Source of the DNA: Moesziomyces globuligerus
Taxonomy: Eukaryota > Basidiomycota > Ustilaginomycetes > Ustilaginales > Ustilaginaceae
Direction of reading: 5' to 3'
NCBI GenBank assembly: GCA_030849465.1
Contig: JARVLF010000016.1
Coordinates: 496,001-560,000, forward strand
DNA: 64,000 nucleotides
The notes below the pieces were generated by a model, which did no database searches, was not told the DNA's origin, and worked only from the letters and a program-made list of their open reading frames with translations. The translations under genes and the position numbers were made by a program. This document shows, piece by piece, positions 1-9,990 of the stretch. Every line of letters starts with the position of its first letter. The first letter of the stretch is position 1.

Positions 1-2
1 AC

Positions 3-755
3 GAGTCGCAGGGCGTCACGGTGCTCAACGTTCGCAATGTCTCGGACGACGGCATCGACTCGCTCCGAGGCACGATGCGCGAGGCGGTGCAGTTCATCGA
101 GGCGGCGCGGCTTTCCGGCGGCAAGGTGCTGGTGCACTGCCGCGTCGGCGTGAGCCGCAGCACGACGATCGTGCTCGCCTACATCATGGCGCACCTGGAC
201 CTGGGCCTGGTGGAGAGCTATCTGCTGGTGCGCAGTCGCCGGCTCAACATTGTCATCCAGCCGCACCTGCTCTTCCTCTGGGAGCTGCGGGGCTGGGAGA
301 CGTTCCTCTTCAAAGCCAAGCAGGCGCAGATCAGCCTGGTGCGCGGTCAGCAGGGCTCGCCGGATCTGCGTCGTGGCAGCGACAGCCGGGAGGCCTCAAC
401 GGCGCTCTCTGCGCTTTCCCTGCGCAGCGGCTCGGGCCGCAGCGACGAGGGCTCCGGCTCGTACAAGTCGGCCTGGTCGTCCCCTGCAAGCTCGCCGAGG
501 GCTAGCCATCCGCTTTCGGCCGCTGTGCGTCAGCTTGACGCCGCCAGCGCTAAGGACAGCACCTTTGAGCACCATCTTCCCGGCGTCGAGATCGGCGCCG
601 GCGCTGGCAGCATCCATGGATTCGACATGGCCCACTCGGCGACGATGCCCTTCGGCTCGGGCAGTCCGAGCGGCCTCTCGTACAGCGCATCCCGCCTTAC
701 CTGGGGCCACCTCGCGCGCGAGATCTCCGAGCTCAACTCGCGGTACTTTGTTTGA
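3..755 (+). CDS. PPS1: Dual-specificity protein phosphatase, C-terminal part (Pps1-like), 5' end outside window
   Basis: The reading frame is open from the left edge, so only the last 250 residues are seen. The phosphatase signature HCRVGVSRS sits near residue 46 of the visible part; its Cys (codon at 138-140) would be the thiolate nucleophile and its Arg the phosphate-binding residue. It is followed by LLVRSRRLNIVIQPHLLF and a WELRGWE block, the arrangement I associate with the C-terminal catalytic domain of yeast Pps1, which acts on phospho-Tyr and phospho-Ser/Thr and is linked to S-phase control. After the domain comes a Ser/Arg/Gly-rich tail of about 150 residues of no recognised fold. 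The assignment to the DSP family is firm; the Pps1 orthology is inferred from the block after the signature and could be settled by the missing N-terminus. Confidence 0.82.
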   Translation, partial: ESQGVTVLNVRNVSDDGIDSLRGTMREAVQFIEAARLSGGKVLVHCRVGVSRSTTIVLAYIMAHLDLGLVESYLLVRSRRLNIVIQPHLLFLWELRGWETFLFKAKQAQISLVRGQQGSPDLRRGSDSREASTALSALSLRSGSGRSDEGSGSYKSAWSSPASSPRASHPLSAAVRQLDAASAKDSTFEHHLPGVEIGAGAGSIHGFDMAHSATMPFGSGSPSGLSYSASRLTWGHLAREISELNSRYFV

Positions 756-1624
756 CGGCCTGTTCGCACGGTCGGCATTCCTTACTCTTACGGACCTTGT
801 TTCCCCCTTCCCTCTCTCGTCTCTCTCTTGTCCCTTTGTTTGTCATTCCCGTTCTCTCGTCACCAGTCCTGCTGCCCTGCACTCGGGGCGTGTGCAGGGC
901 GTGTTTGCATCCTCGCCCAGTTCTTGTCATGGGTGCGATGGCCTGCGCATCGCTTTGCCTCTTGCCTCTCTTCTCGTCGTCGTTTCCTGTCACTGGGGTT
1001 CTGGCCGCCTTCCGTTCTTCGTTCCGCATCGCTTGTCCTTCCACACTCCAGTTCACTTGCACCGTCTCGTCCTTCTTCGCAGATTTCACGCTTTCCTCGT
1101 CCCTGTTGTTGCAATGCTACCATTTCTCCATGGCTTCTTCTCTCATGCAGCCATCGCCACGACTGACGCAAAGTGCTCGGGGCTCGAGCCGTGGGCGTGA
1201 GCCCTTGCCATGCGTGTGTTAGGTCATGCTGGGATGTGGAGCTGCACGTCTGCACTCAACGTGCATGACGGGGTGCGTGTTGTTCGCGCAGCCCCTGAGC
1301 CTTTTGGGCACTTTGACAGAGCGCGTCGGCAGCCGCATTTCGATTTGTAGAATTCCATTTCACGGTGACTGAACGGGCGCAACAGCTCAGCGCCCAATTC
1401 ACAATTGGCCGATGGCCGCAACCGAGCCTACCCTGAAAGCAACCAGGCCCTCCCATACCCTCGGCCACGCCGGCCGCGCCGCTCTCCTCTTAGCCCAACA
1501 CCATCATCTTCATCCGGGCCTGCCTACAGACATCACCGACGATGACAGAATTGGCGGCTGAGACCGTGTCATCTTGATCCAGCATCTGGCTCAACCATCT
1601 CGACACAGTGGGGCGATCGACGTG
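756..1624. other. Intergenic: phosphatase 3' region and promoter of the DysF gene
   Basis: T/C-rich on the plus strand from about 770 to 1120, typical of fungal untranslated and promoter DNA. The several overlapping open frames here have no protein-like composition. I see no RNA gene or TATA element. Confidence 0.6.
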
Positions 1625-4600
1625 ATGGCGGCTACTCGTACGGGCGGCTACGAGCCTGCCTCGCCCGATCAACCAGCCTCCAGCTCGTCCTTCTTTCCTC
1701 TTGCTCCAATCAAGCCCACACCTCTCCACCCGCTCGAGGAGGACACACTGGTCTTGCAGGACACTCGCTCGTCAGCCGACAGTCCCATTCCTGCTCAACG
1801 GCAGAGTCCGGAGCACCCATCACAGGATGGCATCTGCCGTCTGCCCAGGCGCGCGCCTGATGAGGAGGCGCAGCCAGCCAGGGACAAACTCGATCGCATC
1901 GCAAAGGCGCAGCAGACTAGACGCAACTGGGCAAAGTCCACAGGTATCACCATCGCAGCCAAAGCGTTCGGACGCAACGACCGACGCATGCGTAGACGGG
2001 CCCATGGCGCTTCCTCGGACGATGACAGCAGCGACAGCGGATTCAAGGACGACGACGAGGCCCGTGGGCACATCGGCGAGGTCAAGCTCATGATCACGGG
2101 CAATCCTGTTGTCACCAAGGTCTTCGATGCCGCCTCTCGTGCCAAGGGACGTCTTCGCGGTCAGATCGAATCACCCGACGCTTCGCCCCAGAACGAGGAC
2201 GCTCCCTTTCGCTTCTCTATAGGCAGACCAGGAAGCTCCCTGGCGAGGCGTTTCCGCGGCCCCTCGGTGACGCCAGCTTCCGATGCGGCGGGGTCCATGC
2301 CGTCACCCACTTCCGAAGCACCTCGACTTCCTTCCATCGATGCGCCTGCAATGCCTGCGATGGATCGGCCCAGGTCGCGCATACGGCCGACTCTTGGGCC
2401 GGAACTGCTGGTGGTCGACGAGGAGGGTCGCTCTCACGAAGCTGCCGACATGCCGGATCAGAAGGGCTTGCATCGCCCCAATCTGCCCTTCTCAAACAGT
2501 TTCAACAGCCAATCACCCAGCAGTCTCGTCTCCACCGCTCCCAGCAGCCCAGGCAATCAGCCGACAGCCGACCCGCTCAAGCCTTCGTGCAGCCCTAGCT
2601 CGAGCTTCATCGGTGGACCTATCCACGACGAGCCCGACGCACATGATGCGGAGGGCGACCTGGCTGCACGCACCATGGCCTCTCCGGGCCCGAGTTCCAC
2701 GACATCGAGCGTGTCCAGCGACGACGAGCTTGACGACAGCGCGCTTGCATCCGACTCGGATGACGGCGAGGATAACATGCTCAAGATCCAGTCGCTCAGC
2801 CTCGAGCATGGAGAAGCGCTGACTAAAGAGCAGCTCAAACGGCGCAAGAAACTCATTCGACGCGAGGTTCGTCGCCGCAAGGCCAACGGTGAGCCTTTGG
2901 ACGATCTCCGCCACATGCACGGCAAGGCAGGACAGCTGGGTCACGCGGTCTCGTCGCGTGTGTCCAAGGGAATCCACTACGCTACGAGCCAGAGCCGCAA
3001 CCGCCGCGCCATGGACCGCTACTCGCCCCATCCTATGCAGCTGGCTCTGCAGACTTCCGACTTACCGCGCAGCTCTTCGGCCCAAAGCGCAGGGTGGGAT
3101 CGCACCACTACGCCGTTTTCGGCGATCACGCCGTCGGTCTCGCGCGCAAGCAACGCCTTCAGCCAGAGGAGGGAATCCGTCGCCACCGTCGCGAGCAGCC
3201 GTAGAAGCTCCATGACGGTCGACGACGATGAGGCGCACGACGGAGACACGAGCGGCATGGCGCGCAGATACAGCCTGGTCGACCGCTCCATCATGAGCTC
3301 GCGCAACAGCATCCGCCGATACCTCCATGCGCCCAACGTGCTCAAACGCCACCGCCGCAAGAAGTGGGAGGCCGAGATGGACGCGCTCGAACAGGCGGCC
3401 GAGGCCGAGGCGAACAAGGTCGATCCGGACGCCGAGCTCGATCAGATGCTCGCCAAGCACGCGCAGCAGCAGGCGCCCTCCGACGCGTCCAAGGTCAAGT
3501 ACGAGTTCGACGTGCTCTACGAGAACCAGCGCGGTCTGCTCGTGTTTGGCATCCCCAAGTTCAGCCCGCGCACGCTCTTCCAGTGGGACCCATCGCCCTG
3601 GACGTCTGCCAGCGGCAAGCGATCCCCGTACAACATCGCCAACGCTCAGCTGCCCGATCCGTCGTGGGAATGGGCATACCACGAGTGGTACATCGACATG
3701 ACGGGCGACGTGGACGAGGCGGGCTGGCAGTACAGCGGCAACTTCGGTCGTCGCTTCTGGCCCAACGTCCACTTTCCGCATGGCAGGATCGGTTTACCCA
3801 AGACCGGCGCAGAGGGGATACGAGAGATGAACGCCCGGCTCGCCGAGAAAGAGCGCAAGCGCCTCGAGAAGGAGAGCATGAAGGAGGACGACGGCTTCGA
3901 AGCGCTCAAGCGGACGGCGCGTGCACGCTCGAGCAAGTGGACCGGCTCGCCTGACGCGTGGACGTTTGTAAGACGCCGCCGTTGGATCCGCCTCCGACGT
4001 CGAAAGCCCCTTGTTGGTGCTGAAGCCAGGAAGGCTGCCGCGGCAGAGGGACGGGAGAAAGTGGAGTCGCCGGGGCAAGAGCTCGCTCTACCCGATCTGG
4101 CCGGCAAGGTGCCGCTTTCCCCGGGCAAGAATGGCCTCAAGCTCGGACGCAGCGACGATGAAAACGGAGACGAGAGTCCGCTCGGCGGATCCGAGGAATC
4201 GGACCTGTCGTCGAGCGAAGATGATGAGGCTCTGTACGCGCCAGCGTTCGGTCGTTCTTCGGGCTTCCTGCCGCGGCGGCTGCCCGGTGCGCTGTCGAAC
4301 GGCGCTGATCCGACGAAGTCGAGAGACCCGCTGCAGAGGCAACGAGAGCGCAGACGTGCGAGGGAATTCACGGGCACCATTCGCGAGCTCAAGAGCCTGC
4401 TTCCCAGCATCATCGCCATGGATCGAAAAGCCGCCAGCACTCGGGGACCGACGGGCCTCACGGCCAGCCAGAGCTCGTACAAGTGGGCCCTGCTCAAGAT
4501 CAACAAGATCGACGCACGCAATCCGTTCATCAGCTGGCACTTTGTCAAGCACAGGCTGCAGGACGAAGACATGGCGTTTGCGGCTTCCACGCTGCGCACC

Positions 4601-5983
4601 ATGGAGCGCAAGTTCCAGAAGCGACAACTCGCAGCTGTGCACAGGAAGGGCCAGGCGGCGGCGGCAGAGTCGTCGCACCCGCCCATCCCATCGAGGCTTA
4701 TCGATGCACCACGAGGCATCCGATTCGACGAAGGCGATTCCGTTGCGAAGCAGAAAGCGACGTCCAAGGAGGAGGGGAGGTCCGGCCCGGCCACGGTTGG
4801 CCTTCAGGAGCCTTTTGCCTTGAGCCCGAGCGAGGGTCACGAGCTCACACGCGAGGCCCTCGTGGAGATCAACTTTGCCCGCGTGCTGCGTGTGCTGCGC
4901 GCCTGCAAGGTGGATCGGCAGCGCATGGATCTGTGGAAGCTGTGGCTGGGCGTGGTGACGCTCGATGCGCTGATGGAGACCTCACGGCGCGAGGACCTGG
5001 CGGCGCTCGGGTTGCTGGTCCCTGTCGAGGCGGGTGCCGAAGTGGCCATGCCCGAAGCCGCGTCGCCGTCGCTGCTGGATGCGGCGCATCCGAGTGGGGG
5101 CAGTTCGTTCCGGTACCGGCAGCGCGCGGATAAGGTGCGGGCACGGTGGCGGAGCACGGTGCCGAAGCCGGATGCGTCGGATGTATGGGACGTGCTGGAG
5201 CGCAAGCTGGACGAGGTGCTGCTGCTGTTCGAGTTCCAGAGCAACCGTGCGCAGCTGATCCGCCTGCTGCTGACCGTGCACGAGCAGCTGCATCCCGAGC
5301 ACGTCTATCGCGATCGGTCGCTGCGGGCGAATCCGGTCGAGCTCTCGCCCGCGCACGTGCACGGCGAGGCGGCCGAGATGGGCGGTCCGGATGTCGGCGG
5401 TGCGTTTGGATCGCGCATGGGCGGCTGGAAGCGCGCGGGCCTGCCTCGGCTCGAGTTCTTTTCGGATCTCCAGAGGATCATGGCGGCGCTACCGGGCAAC
5501 GATGCGACGACCAACTCGCAGTATATCCTCAGCCAGCCGTCGCCGAGCGACGAGATCGACAGTGTCGCCATGCCCATGGGCATCCATAGCCATCCGGTGA
5601 TCGCTCAGCTCGAGGCAGAGGCGCTGTCGGATGCGTTTTTGGATGGAGAGCATATCCCCACAGCAACGCCCGTGCGGAGGACTCCTTCGCCGCCACCACG
5701 CGTGCCCTCGTTGCCACTGCCGTACAGACACTCGATCCTCTCGCCCCCGCCGGCGCTCGGGTCTCAGGCGACGCTCTCGTCCCGACCTGACAGCTCGGCG
5801 TCCGTAATGGAGCCCGAGCTCACGCCCGCCTCGTCCGCCCCCGCCGCAGACACTGACCCCTCCGCCGAGCTGGCAAAGCCCGAGCCTGCCGACAAGAACA
5901 AAGCAAGGACAAAGATCAGTGCGCCCCGACCTCCCATCCCGGTCAGATCCGGGTCCGTCTCTCCGACCAAGAACAAGCCGTAG
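1625..5983 (+). CDS. Large DysF (dysferlin/Pex24-type) domain protein, Mug65/Spo73-like
   Basis: A 1452-residue protein. The start is the first ATG in the frame (1625); the open frame reaches slightly upstream but without ATG. Residues about 624-720 carry a DysF N-terminal half: KYEFDVLYENQRG, then FQWDPSPW, then WEWAYHEWYIDM and DEAGWQYSGNFG. A separate WTFVRRRRWIRLRRRK block at about 778-795 is the DysF C-terminal half. This paired motif occurs in peroxisomal Pex23/Pex24/Pex30 proteins, TECPR1, and the sporulation proteins Spo73 (budding yeast) and Mug65 (fission yeast), where it binds membranes. No transmembrane segment is evident, which favours the Mug65/Spo73/TECPR1 branch over Pex30. 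The N-terminal 550 residues are disordered with a basic KRRKKLIRREVRRRK stretch; the last 150 are Pro/Ser-rich. Membrane function is inferred from family. Confidence 0.8.
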   Translation: MAATRTGGYEPASPDQPASSSSFFPLAPIKPTPLHPLEEDTLVLQDTRSSADSPIPAQRQSPEHPSQDGICRLPRRAPDEEAQPARDKLDRIAKAQQTRRNWAKSTGITIAAKAFGRNDRRMRRRAHGASSDDDSSDSGFKDDDEARGHIGEVKLMITGNPVVTKVFDAASRAKGRLRGQIESPDASPQNEDAPFRFSIGRPGSSLARRFRGPSVTPASDAAGSMPSPTSEAPRLPSIDAPAMPAMDRPRSRIRPTLGPELLVVDEEGRSHEAADMPDQKGLHRPNLPFSNSFNSQSPSSLVSTAPSSPGNQPTADPLKPSCSPSSSFIGGPIHDEPDAHDAEGDLAARTMASPGPSSTTSSVSSDDELDDSALASDSDDGEDNMLKIQSLSLEHGEALTKEQLKRRKKLIRREVRRRKANGEPLDDLRHMHGKAGQLGHAVSSRVSKGIHYATSQSRNRRAMDRYSPHPMQLALQTSDLPRSSSAQSAGWDRTTTPFSAITPSVSRASNAFSQRRESVATVASSRRSSMTVDDDEAHDGDTSGMARRYSLVDRSIMSSRNSIRRYLHAPNVLKRHRRKKWEAEMDALEQAAEAEANKVDPDAELDQMLAKHAQQQAPSDASKVKYEFDVLYENQRGLLVFGIPKFSPRTLFQWDPSPWTSASGKRSPYNIANAQLPDPSWEWAYHEWYIDMTGDVDEAGWQYSGNFGRRFWPNVHFPHGRIGLPKTGAEGIREMNARLAEKERKRLEKESMKEDDGFEALKRTARARSSKWTGSPDAWTFVRRRRWIRLRRRKPLVGAEARKAAAAEGREKVESPGQELALPDLAGKVPLSPGKNGLKLGRSDDENGDESPLGGSEESDLSSSEDDEALYAPAFGRSSGFLPRRLPGALSNGADPTKSRDPLQRQRERRRAREFTGTIRELKSLLPSIIAMDRKAASTRGPTGLTASQSSYKWALLKINKIDARNPFISWHFVKHRLQDEDMAFAASTLRTMERKFQKRQLAAVHRKGQAAAAESSHPPIPSRLIDAPRGIRFDEGDSVAKQKATSKEEGRSGPATVGLQEPFALSPSEGHELTREALVEINFARVLRVLRACKVDRQRMDLWKLWLGVVTLDALMETSRREDLAALGLLVPVEAGAEVAMPEAASPSLLDAAHPSGGSSFRYRQRADKVRARWRSTVPKPDASDVWDVLERKLDEVLLLFEFQSNRAQLIRLLLTVHEQLHPEHVYRDRSLRANPVELSPAHVHGEAAEMGGPDVGGAFGSRMGGWKRAGLPRLEFFSDLQRIMAALPGNDATTNSQYILSQPSPSDEIDSVAMPMGIHSHPVIAQLEAEALSDAFLDGEHIPTATPVRRTPSPPPRVPSLPLPYRHSILSPPPALGSQATLSSRPDSSASVMEPELTPASSAPAADTDPSAELAKPEPADKNKARTKISAPRPPIPVRSGSVSPTKNKP

Positions 5984-6209
5984 AGGCGCTGCCACTGCCG
6001 TCCGCAACTGCATTTTTTTTTTTCATCATCGACATTTCCTTTTTCCGCCTGCATTCTCGTCACATCGCATCGGTTCGCTCTTTCGCAAATCACACTCGTT
6101 TCAGTTTCACCGCCATCGCATCCACACTGCCGCACACCGAGATGGATGCGAGTGAGAACAAAAAGGTTTCTGCTGGGACGTCAAGGCTAGAAGAGAAGAC
6201 GGGGAGGTT

Positions 6210-7973
6210 TTAGAGGACGATATCGTCTGCGTGGTAGTTTTCCTTTACGAGTCTGTAGACGTAGGAAGGTGGGTGTTCGCCTACGTTTGTGATGAAGACG
6301 TCTACGAGGTGTGGAGGGACGTAATCGAGAGCTGCGGAGGCGAGCTCAGCGTTTTCGACGATGCTGCTACTGGTAGCATACTGCATCAAGGCAGCGGGAC
6401 CAAGTGCACCAACGGAAGCAGCATTGGCGAGCGTCTGGATCTCGGACCACTCTGGACAGATCTTGTAGACGCCGGTGGTGATGACGACGGGAGTGGAATG
6501 CTGCTTGGCCGCCAGAGCGGTAGCAAAAGCTCCTGCACTGGCCATCAATCCGCCGTTGGCCAAGACCGCATGCGCGCCGAGCACGACCTTGGAGACGCGC
6601 GGCATGACGCCAAAGATCGAGCTGTCCGGAATCAGGAGCACCGAAATGCCGCCGGTGCTGAGCGCGCGCGCCAGCTCGTGCCCCGCATACGACGGCGCCG
6701 TCTCGGGCACGATGACGGTAAACTTGCGATCCTTGGCCGCCGCAAGGAAGAAGCTCTGCACCGTCGCAGACGCTCCCAGCGTGAGGATCACCTCGCCCGA
6801 ATGAATGTGATCGCGCGAGACCTTGGCGATGTTGTCGTCCACCGTCTCGAGCTCGTCGATCAGATCCTGGATCGCCTGGATCAACAGCGGCTTGAGAAAG
6901 TACGCCCCCGCCGACTTCTTGCCCGTCACCACCTGCGCCCCGTCCTCGCTATCGTCCTCATCCTCGTCCTCTTCCTCTTCCTCGTCCTCGTCCTCGTCTT
7001 CCTCGGATTCAGAGTCTTCGTCGTGCGCATGCAGCGTGGATCGTCGCGACCCGGAATCGGCCTGTTCGGCCTCGGCCTCGCCATCGGGATCCTCGGCTAG
7101 GGTGACGGCGGCCATGTGCTGCTGGAGCTGCGAGGCGCTCGTGTCAAAGATGCCGGAGCCCTTGCGCGAGAGCGACGCGTGCGGCGTCGAGGCATAGCTG
7201 CCGTCTGCCGGCGTGTGCGCCATGCTGCTGCTCGTCGACGCCGCCATCGCGCCCGCAGCTACGAGATCCGAGATCGAGAAGCTCCCGTGCACGAACGCCG
7301 ACGAACCCGAGGGCCCGGACTCGGACCCGGCGCGAAGCGGATGCGGACCAGGCCGCGTCATGGCGTGTCCGGCCGAAGACGACGACGACGACGGGAACTG
7401 AGAGTGCGCACCGCTCCGGCCCGCACGCGGGCTCATGCTCGGAAGCTGCGCGACCGAGTTGGACGACTGCGAGCCGGACGCGGACGCTGAGTGCGCATGC
7501 AGACCGGGCGCTCCAAACGCGCTGGCGAGATGCAGGTCCGAGATCGAGTTGCTGAGGCTGTTGATGCCGCTGCCCGAGCCGCTCCCGGTACCGCTGACGA
7601 GCTCCTTCTCGTGTGCCTCGAGCAGCGCCGCCTTCGCCTCTTCGCGCAGCAGGTGGACGATGCGCCGTGTGATGTTGCCGATCGACTGCTCTGCCGGCTG
7701 CGACAGCTGCAGATGGCGGCCGGCCGCCTTGATGATGTCGATGAGCTCCTGCATGGACGAGTACTTGGCCGAAGAGACGACGCTGCGCAGCGTCTTGGCC
7801 GTCGCTTCGGACACGGCTTCCGGGCCCGTGATCTGGCCTCGTCGCAGACGGAGCGAGAGGGCGATGAGCAGCTTCTGCGACGCCTTCTCCTTGATCACCG
7901 TCTCGAACGGCGCATGGTGCGCGAGCTTGGGCGCGGCCAGGCCTGAGCCTGACAGGTTGGTAGACGCGGTCAT
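6210..7973 (-). CDS. GCD7: Translation initiation factor eIF2B subunit beta (Gcd7)
   Basis: A 587-residue protein read from the ATG at 7973; the frame continues upstream, but that part lies in the divergent promoter and has no family match. eIF2B is the nucleotide exchange factor that recycles eIF2-GDP; beta is one of its regulatory subunits with alpha and delta. The helical N-terminal domain (about 1-120) contains SLRLRRGQITG and the segment around IIKAAGRHLQ. The C-terminal Rossmann-like domain (about 375-587) contains GEVILTLGASATVQSFFLAA, VIVPETAPSYAGHELA, VVLGAHAVLANGGLMA and VVITTGVYKICPEW, all diagnostic. Between them lies about 190 residues of low-complexity sequence rich in Ser, Gly and His, ending in a 28-residue nearly all Asp/Glu run (about 316-343); this is absent from shorter family members of roughly 350 residues. 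It is convergent with the DysF gene and divergent from the next one. Confidence 0.95.
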   Translation of the reverse strand: MTASTNLSGSGLAAPKLAHHAPFETVIKEKASQKLLIALSLRLRRGQITGPEAVSEATAKTLRSVVSSAKYSSMQELIDIIKAAGRHLQLSQPAEQSIGNITRRIVHLLREEAKAALLEAHEKELVSGTGSGSGSGINSLSNSISDLHLASAFGAPGLHAHSASASGSQSSNSVAQLPSMSPRAGRSGAHSQFPSSSSSSAGHAMTRPGPHPLRAGSESGPSGSSAFVHGSFSISDLVAAGAMAASTSSSMAHTPADGSYASTPHASLSRKGSGIFDTSASQLQQHMAAVTLAEDPDGEAEAEQADSGSRRSTLHAHDEDSESEEDEDEDEEEEEDEDEDDSEDGAQVVTGKKSAGAYFLKPLLIQAIQDLIDELETVDDNIAKVSRDHIHSGEVILTLGASATVQSFFLAAAKDRKFTVIVPETAPSYAGHELARALSTGGISVLLIPDSSIFGVMPRVSKVVLGAHAVLANGGLMASAGAFATALAAKQHSTPVVITTGVYKICPEWSEIQTLANAASVGALGPAALMQYATSSSIVENAELASAALDYVPPHLVDVFITNVGEHPPSYVYRLVKENYHADDIVL

Positions 7974-8313
7974 GGCTCTGTGTCGATCCAGCTCAAGAGG
8001 CGACGAAAGGTGGATGGTGGCAGCTGCAACAAAGGGTGCCGACTCCGTTAGCCGTGTCGGTTGGCTGCTTGCTGGCTTGACGCCTCGTACGCTTGGCTGC
8101 GCTCTCACTTTTTTCTTCCGCCGCTGCCAACTCGTGCGAAAATCGCGCCTGACTCGGATGCTTCGTCGCGGTCTAACAAAACCGTCATTTTCCGTTGCCT
8201 CCACCTTGCTCCGCCGGATGTCGGCATGATGCACGACTCAGCAAGCCAAGTCGTTTGCTCACCCGTCTTGTTCGGCATGGGAGCTACCATCACCTTCCGC
8301 ACCTCTCTCCGGA
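7974..8313. promoter_or_regulatory. Shared divergent promoter, eIF2B-beta / GGFIVDD-repeat protein
   Basis: The 340 nt between two divergent ATGs must contain both promoters. I see no TATA box and no clear binding site; the assignment is by position only. Confidence 0.5.
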
Positions 8314-9702
8314 ATGGACGACATCGACGCTGCATTCGACGATGCATTCCGCACACACCGTATCGAGGCGGGCGACGATCCGCAAGCCCTCCCGAATCCT
8401 TACTCCCGGCCGACGCTGAACGGCAAGGTACCTGCATCCAACCACCTGGGCTCACATGAGACCAGCGCGGGTGGAGGCGGCTTCATCGTCGAGGATCCCG
8501 AAGGCTCTGGAGGCGGATTCATAGTCGATGATTCCTCCGGCGGAGGGTTCATCGTCGATGATGCGCGTGGAGGCTTCCTTGTCGATGACGACCACGATTC
8601 GGGTCATGGCTCGGACGGCGGAGCTGGTTCTTCCTCGCCTCGCGCCGCTCGACCGAGCACGATTCCGCTCAGCTCGGTGCCCGAGGCGCTTGCCAACCTC
8701 GGGCTCGACGCGACCGATGCGTCGGTGCTGGCGCTCTTTGCCGAGACGGCCTACGTGCCCTCGTCGGCCTCGCGCCGGCGGCTGGCGCCTGGCGTCAAGC
8801 CGGAAAAGGTGGTGGGCAGGCAGGAGTTTCAGCAGGTAGCAGCCGTGCTGCTAGCCGAGAGGCAGGAAGAAAGGCCGAGTTCGAAGCGTCCAAGCCGACG
8901 TGGGGCGGAGCGAGACGATCCGATCTCCGCTGAAGGGCGTGGTCGACCTACGCGACGTGCTGCGGTCAAGGGACGACAAAAAGCAGCGCGGATCATCGAT
9001 CAGGACGATGAGGATGTAGATGACGACGGTGCAGCAGGCGGTGGAGGCTTTATAGCCGATGAAGCAGACGATTCAGAGGACGACTTTGAAGCTTCGCGCA
9101 GCCGGCGGAGGCGTCGACCTGGTGGTGCCACGGCACTTGATACGGGCTCGGACCTGACCAGCGAAGGGGAGGAAGCAGAAGACGACTACCTGTCTCGAGA
9201 TGCTTCGAGTCGACGACGTACTCGCCGAAGCGCAGCGCAACGTTCTGCTTCGGTCTCGGATGAGGATGAGGATGATTCGGACGGTCGGTCTGGCAAGCGG
9301 AGCCGACGGACGCGCAAGGCTTCGGAACCGTCGATCCGGTCTACGACGCACCTCAATCCTTTGCAGCGCGAGAATGCAGCAGCGCTGTACGAGTTGCTAC
9401 TCGAGCGTCTGCCCGCGTCGACGCTAGCTACGGACCAACGTCGGATCGGCCCAGACGGGCTGGCACAGATCATCGCCGCGATCGGAGAGAAGATCCCAGC
9501 AAAGGAGGTGGAAGAGATGATCGAAGAGGGCGCCAAACTCTTCGCCCCCGCTAGCGCACACCACGACGACGCCCGCGATGGCAATGCTGTGCGCAAATCC
9601 GCTCAGGCCATCAAGGGCGCCGCTACCGCCCAAGGCATCTCCGGTTCCAGCATCGGCCTCGACGAATTCGCAGGCATCTTAGTCCACAACCGTCTCCTCT
9701 AA
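8314..9702 (+). CDS. Unknown acidic protein with GGFIVDD repeats and degenerate EF-hand-like regions
   Basis: I do not recognise this 462-residue protein. It starts at an ATG with MDDIDAAFDDAF. Between about residues 53 and 95 the motif Gly-Gly-Phe-(Ile/Leu)-Val-(Asp/Glu)-Asp occurs four times (GGFIVED, GGFIVDD twice, GFLVDDD), and a fifth relative, GGFIADE, is near residue 245. Two helical segments look like calmodulin/centrin pairs without proper calcium loops: ALANLGLDATDASVLALFAE with GRQEFQQVAAVLLAER (about 125-185), and LAQIIAAIGEKIPAKEVEEM with IGLDEFAGIL at the C-terminus. The middle is basic and acidic patches with SRRRRRPGG and RSGKRSRRTRK, which could be nuclear localisation signals. 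A centrin-like repair factor such as yeast Rad33 is one possible comparison, but this is a guess. Confidence 0.75.
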   Translation: MDDIDAAFDDAFRTHRIEAGDDPQALPNPYSRPTLNGKVPASNHLGSHETSAGGGGFIVEDPEGSGGGFIVDDSSGGGFIVDDARGGFLVDDDHDSGHGSDGGAGSSSPRAARPSTIPLSSVPEALANLGLDATDASVLALFAETAYVPSSASRRRLAPGVKPEKVVGRQEFQQVAAVLLAERQEERPSSKRPSRRGAERDDPISAEGRGRPTRRAAVKGRQKAARIIDQDDEDVDDDGAAGGGGFIADEADDSEDDFEASRSRRRRRPGGATALDTGSDLTSEGEEAEDDYLSRDASSRRRTRRSAAQRSASVSDEDEDDSDGRSGKRSRRTRKASEPSIRSTTHLNPLQRENAAALYELLLERLPASTLATDQRRIGPDGLAQIIAAIGEKIPAKEVEEMIEEGAKLFAPASAHHDDARDGNAVRKSAQAIKGAATAQGISGSSIGLDEFAGILVHNRLL

Positions 9703-9990
9703 TTCCTCTCCATCCGTACACATCCACCAATCAAAGAGAAACAAAGCGTAGCATTACACATGCGCCGCGAATAGAAAAACTCGACAGGATCGCATCATCA
9801 CGGTCCGGCGCAAGTATGCAAGGTAGCAGCGAGCGAAAGATACAGAAAAGCAGCGAAAGAAAGGTCGACGCTGGTGACAAGCACCGTGCGCCCCAACGAA
9901 CTTTGATGAAGTGAAGACCGGAAAAAGCGGGAAGCCAATCGCGCAATCAAAACGAACAAGGGAAGTAGCCTTTCTGGCCGATGGGACCGC

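Noticed and set aside
250..1200. 316-codon ORF overlapping the phosphatase
   Set aside because: Arg/Ser/Cys-rich out-of-frame shadow running into noncoding DNA.
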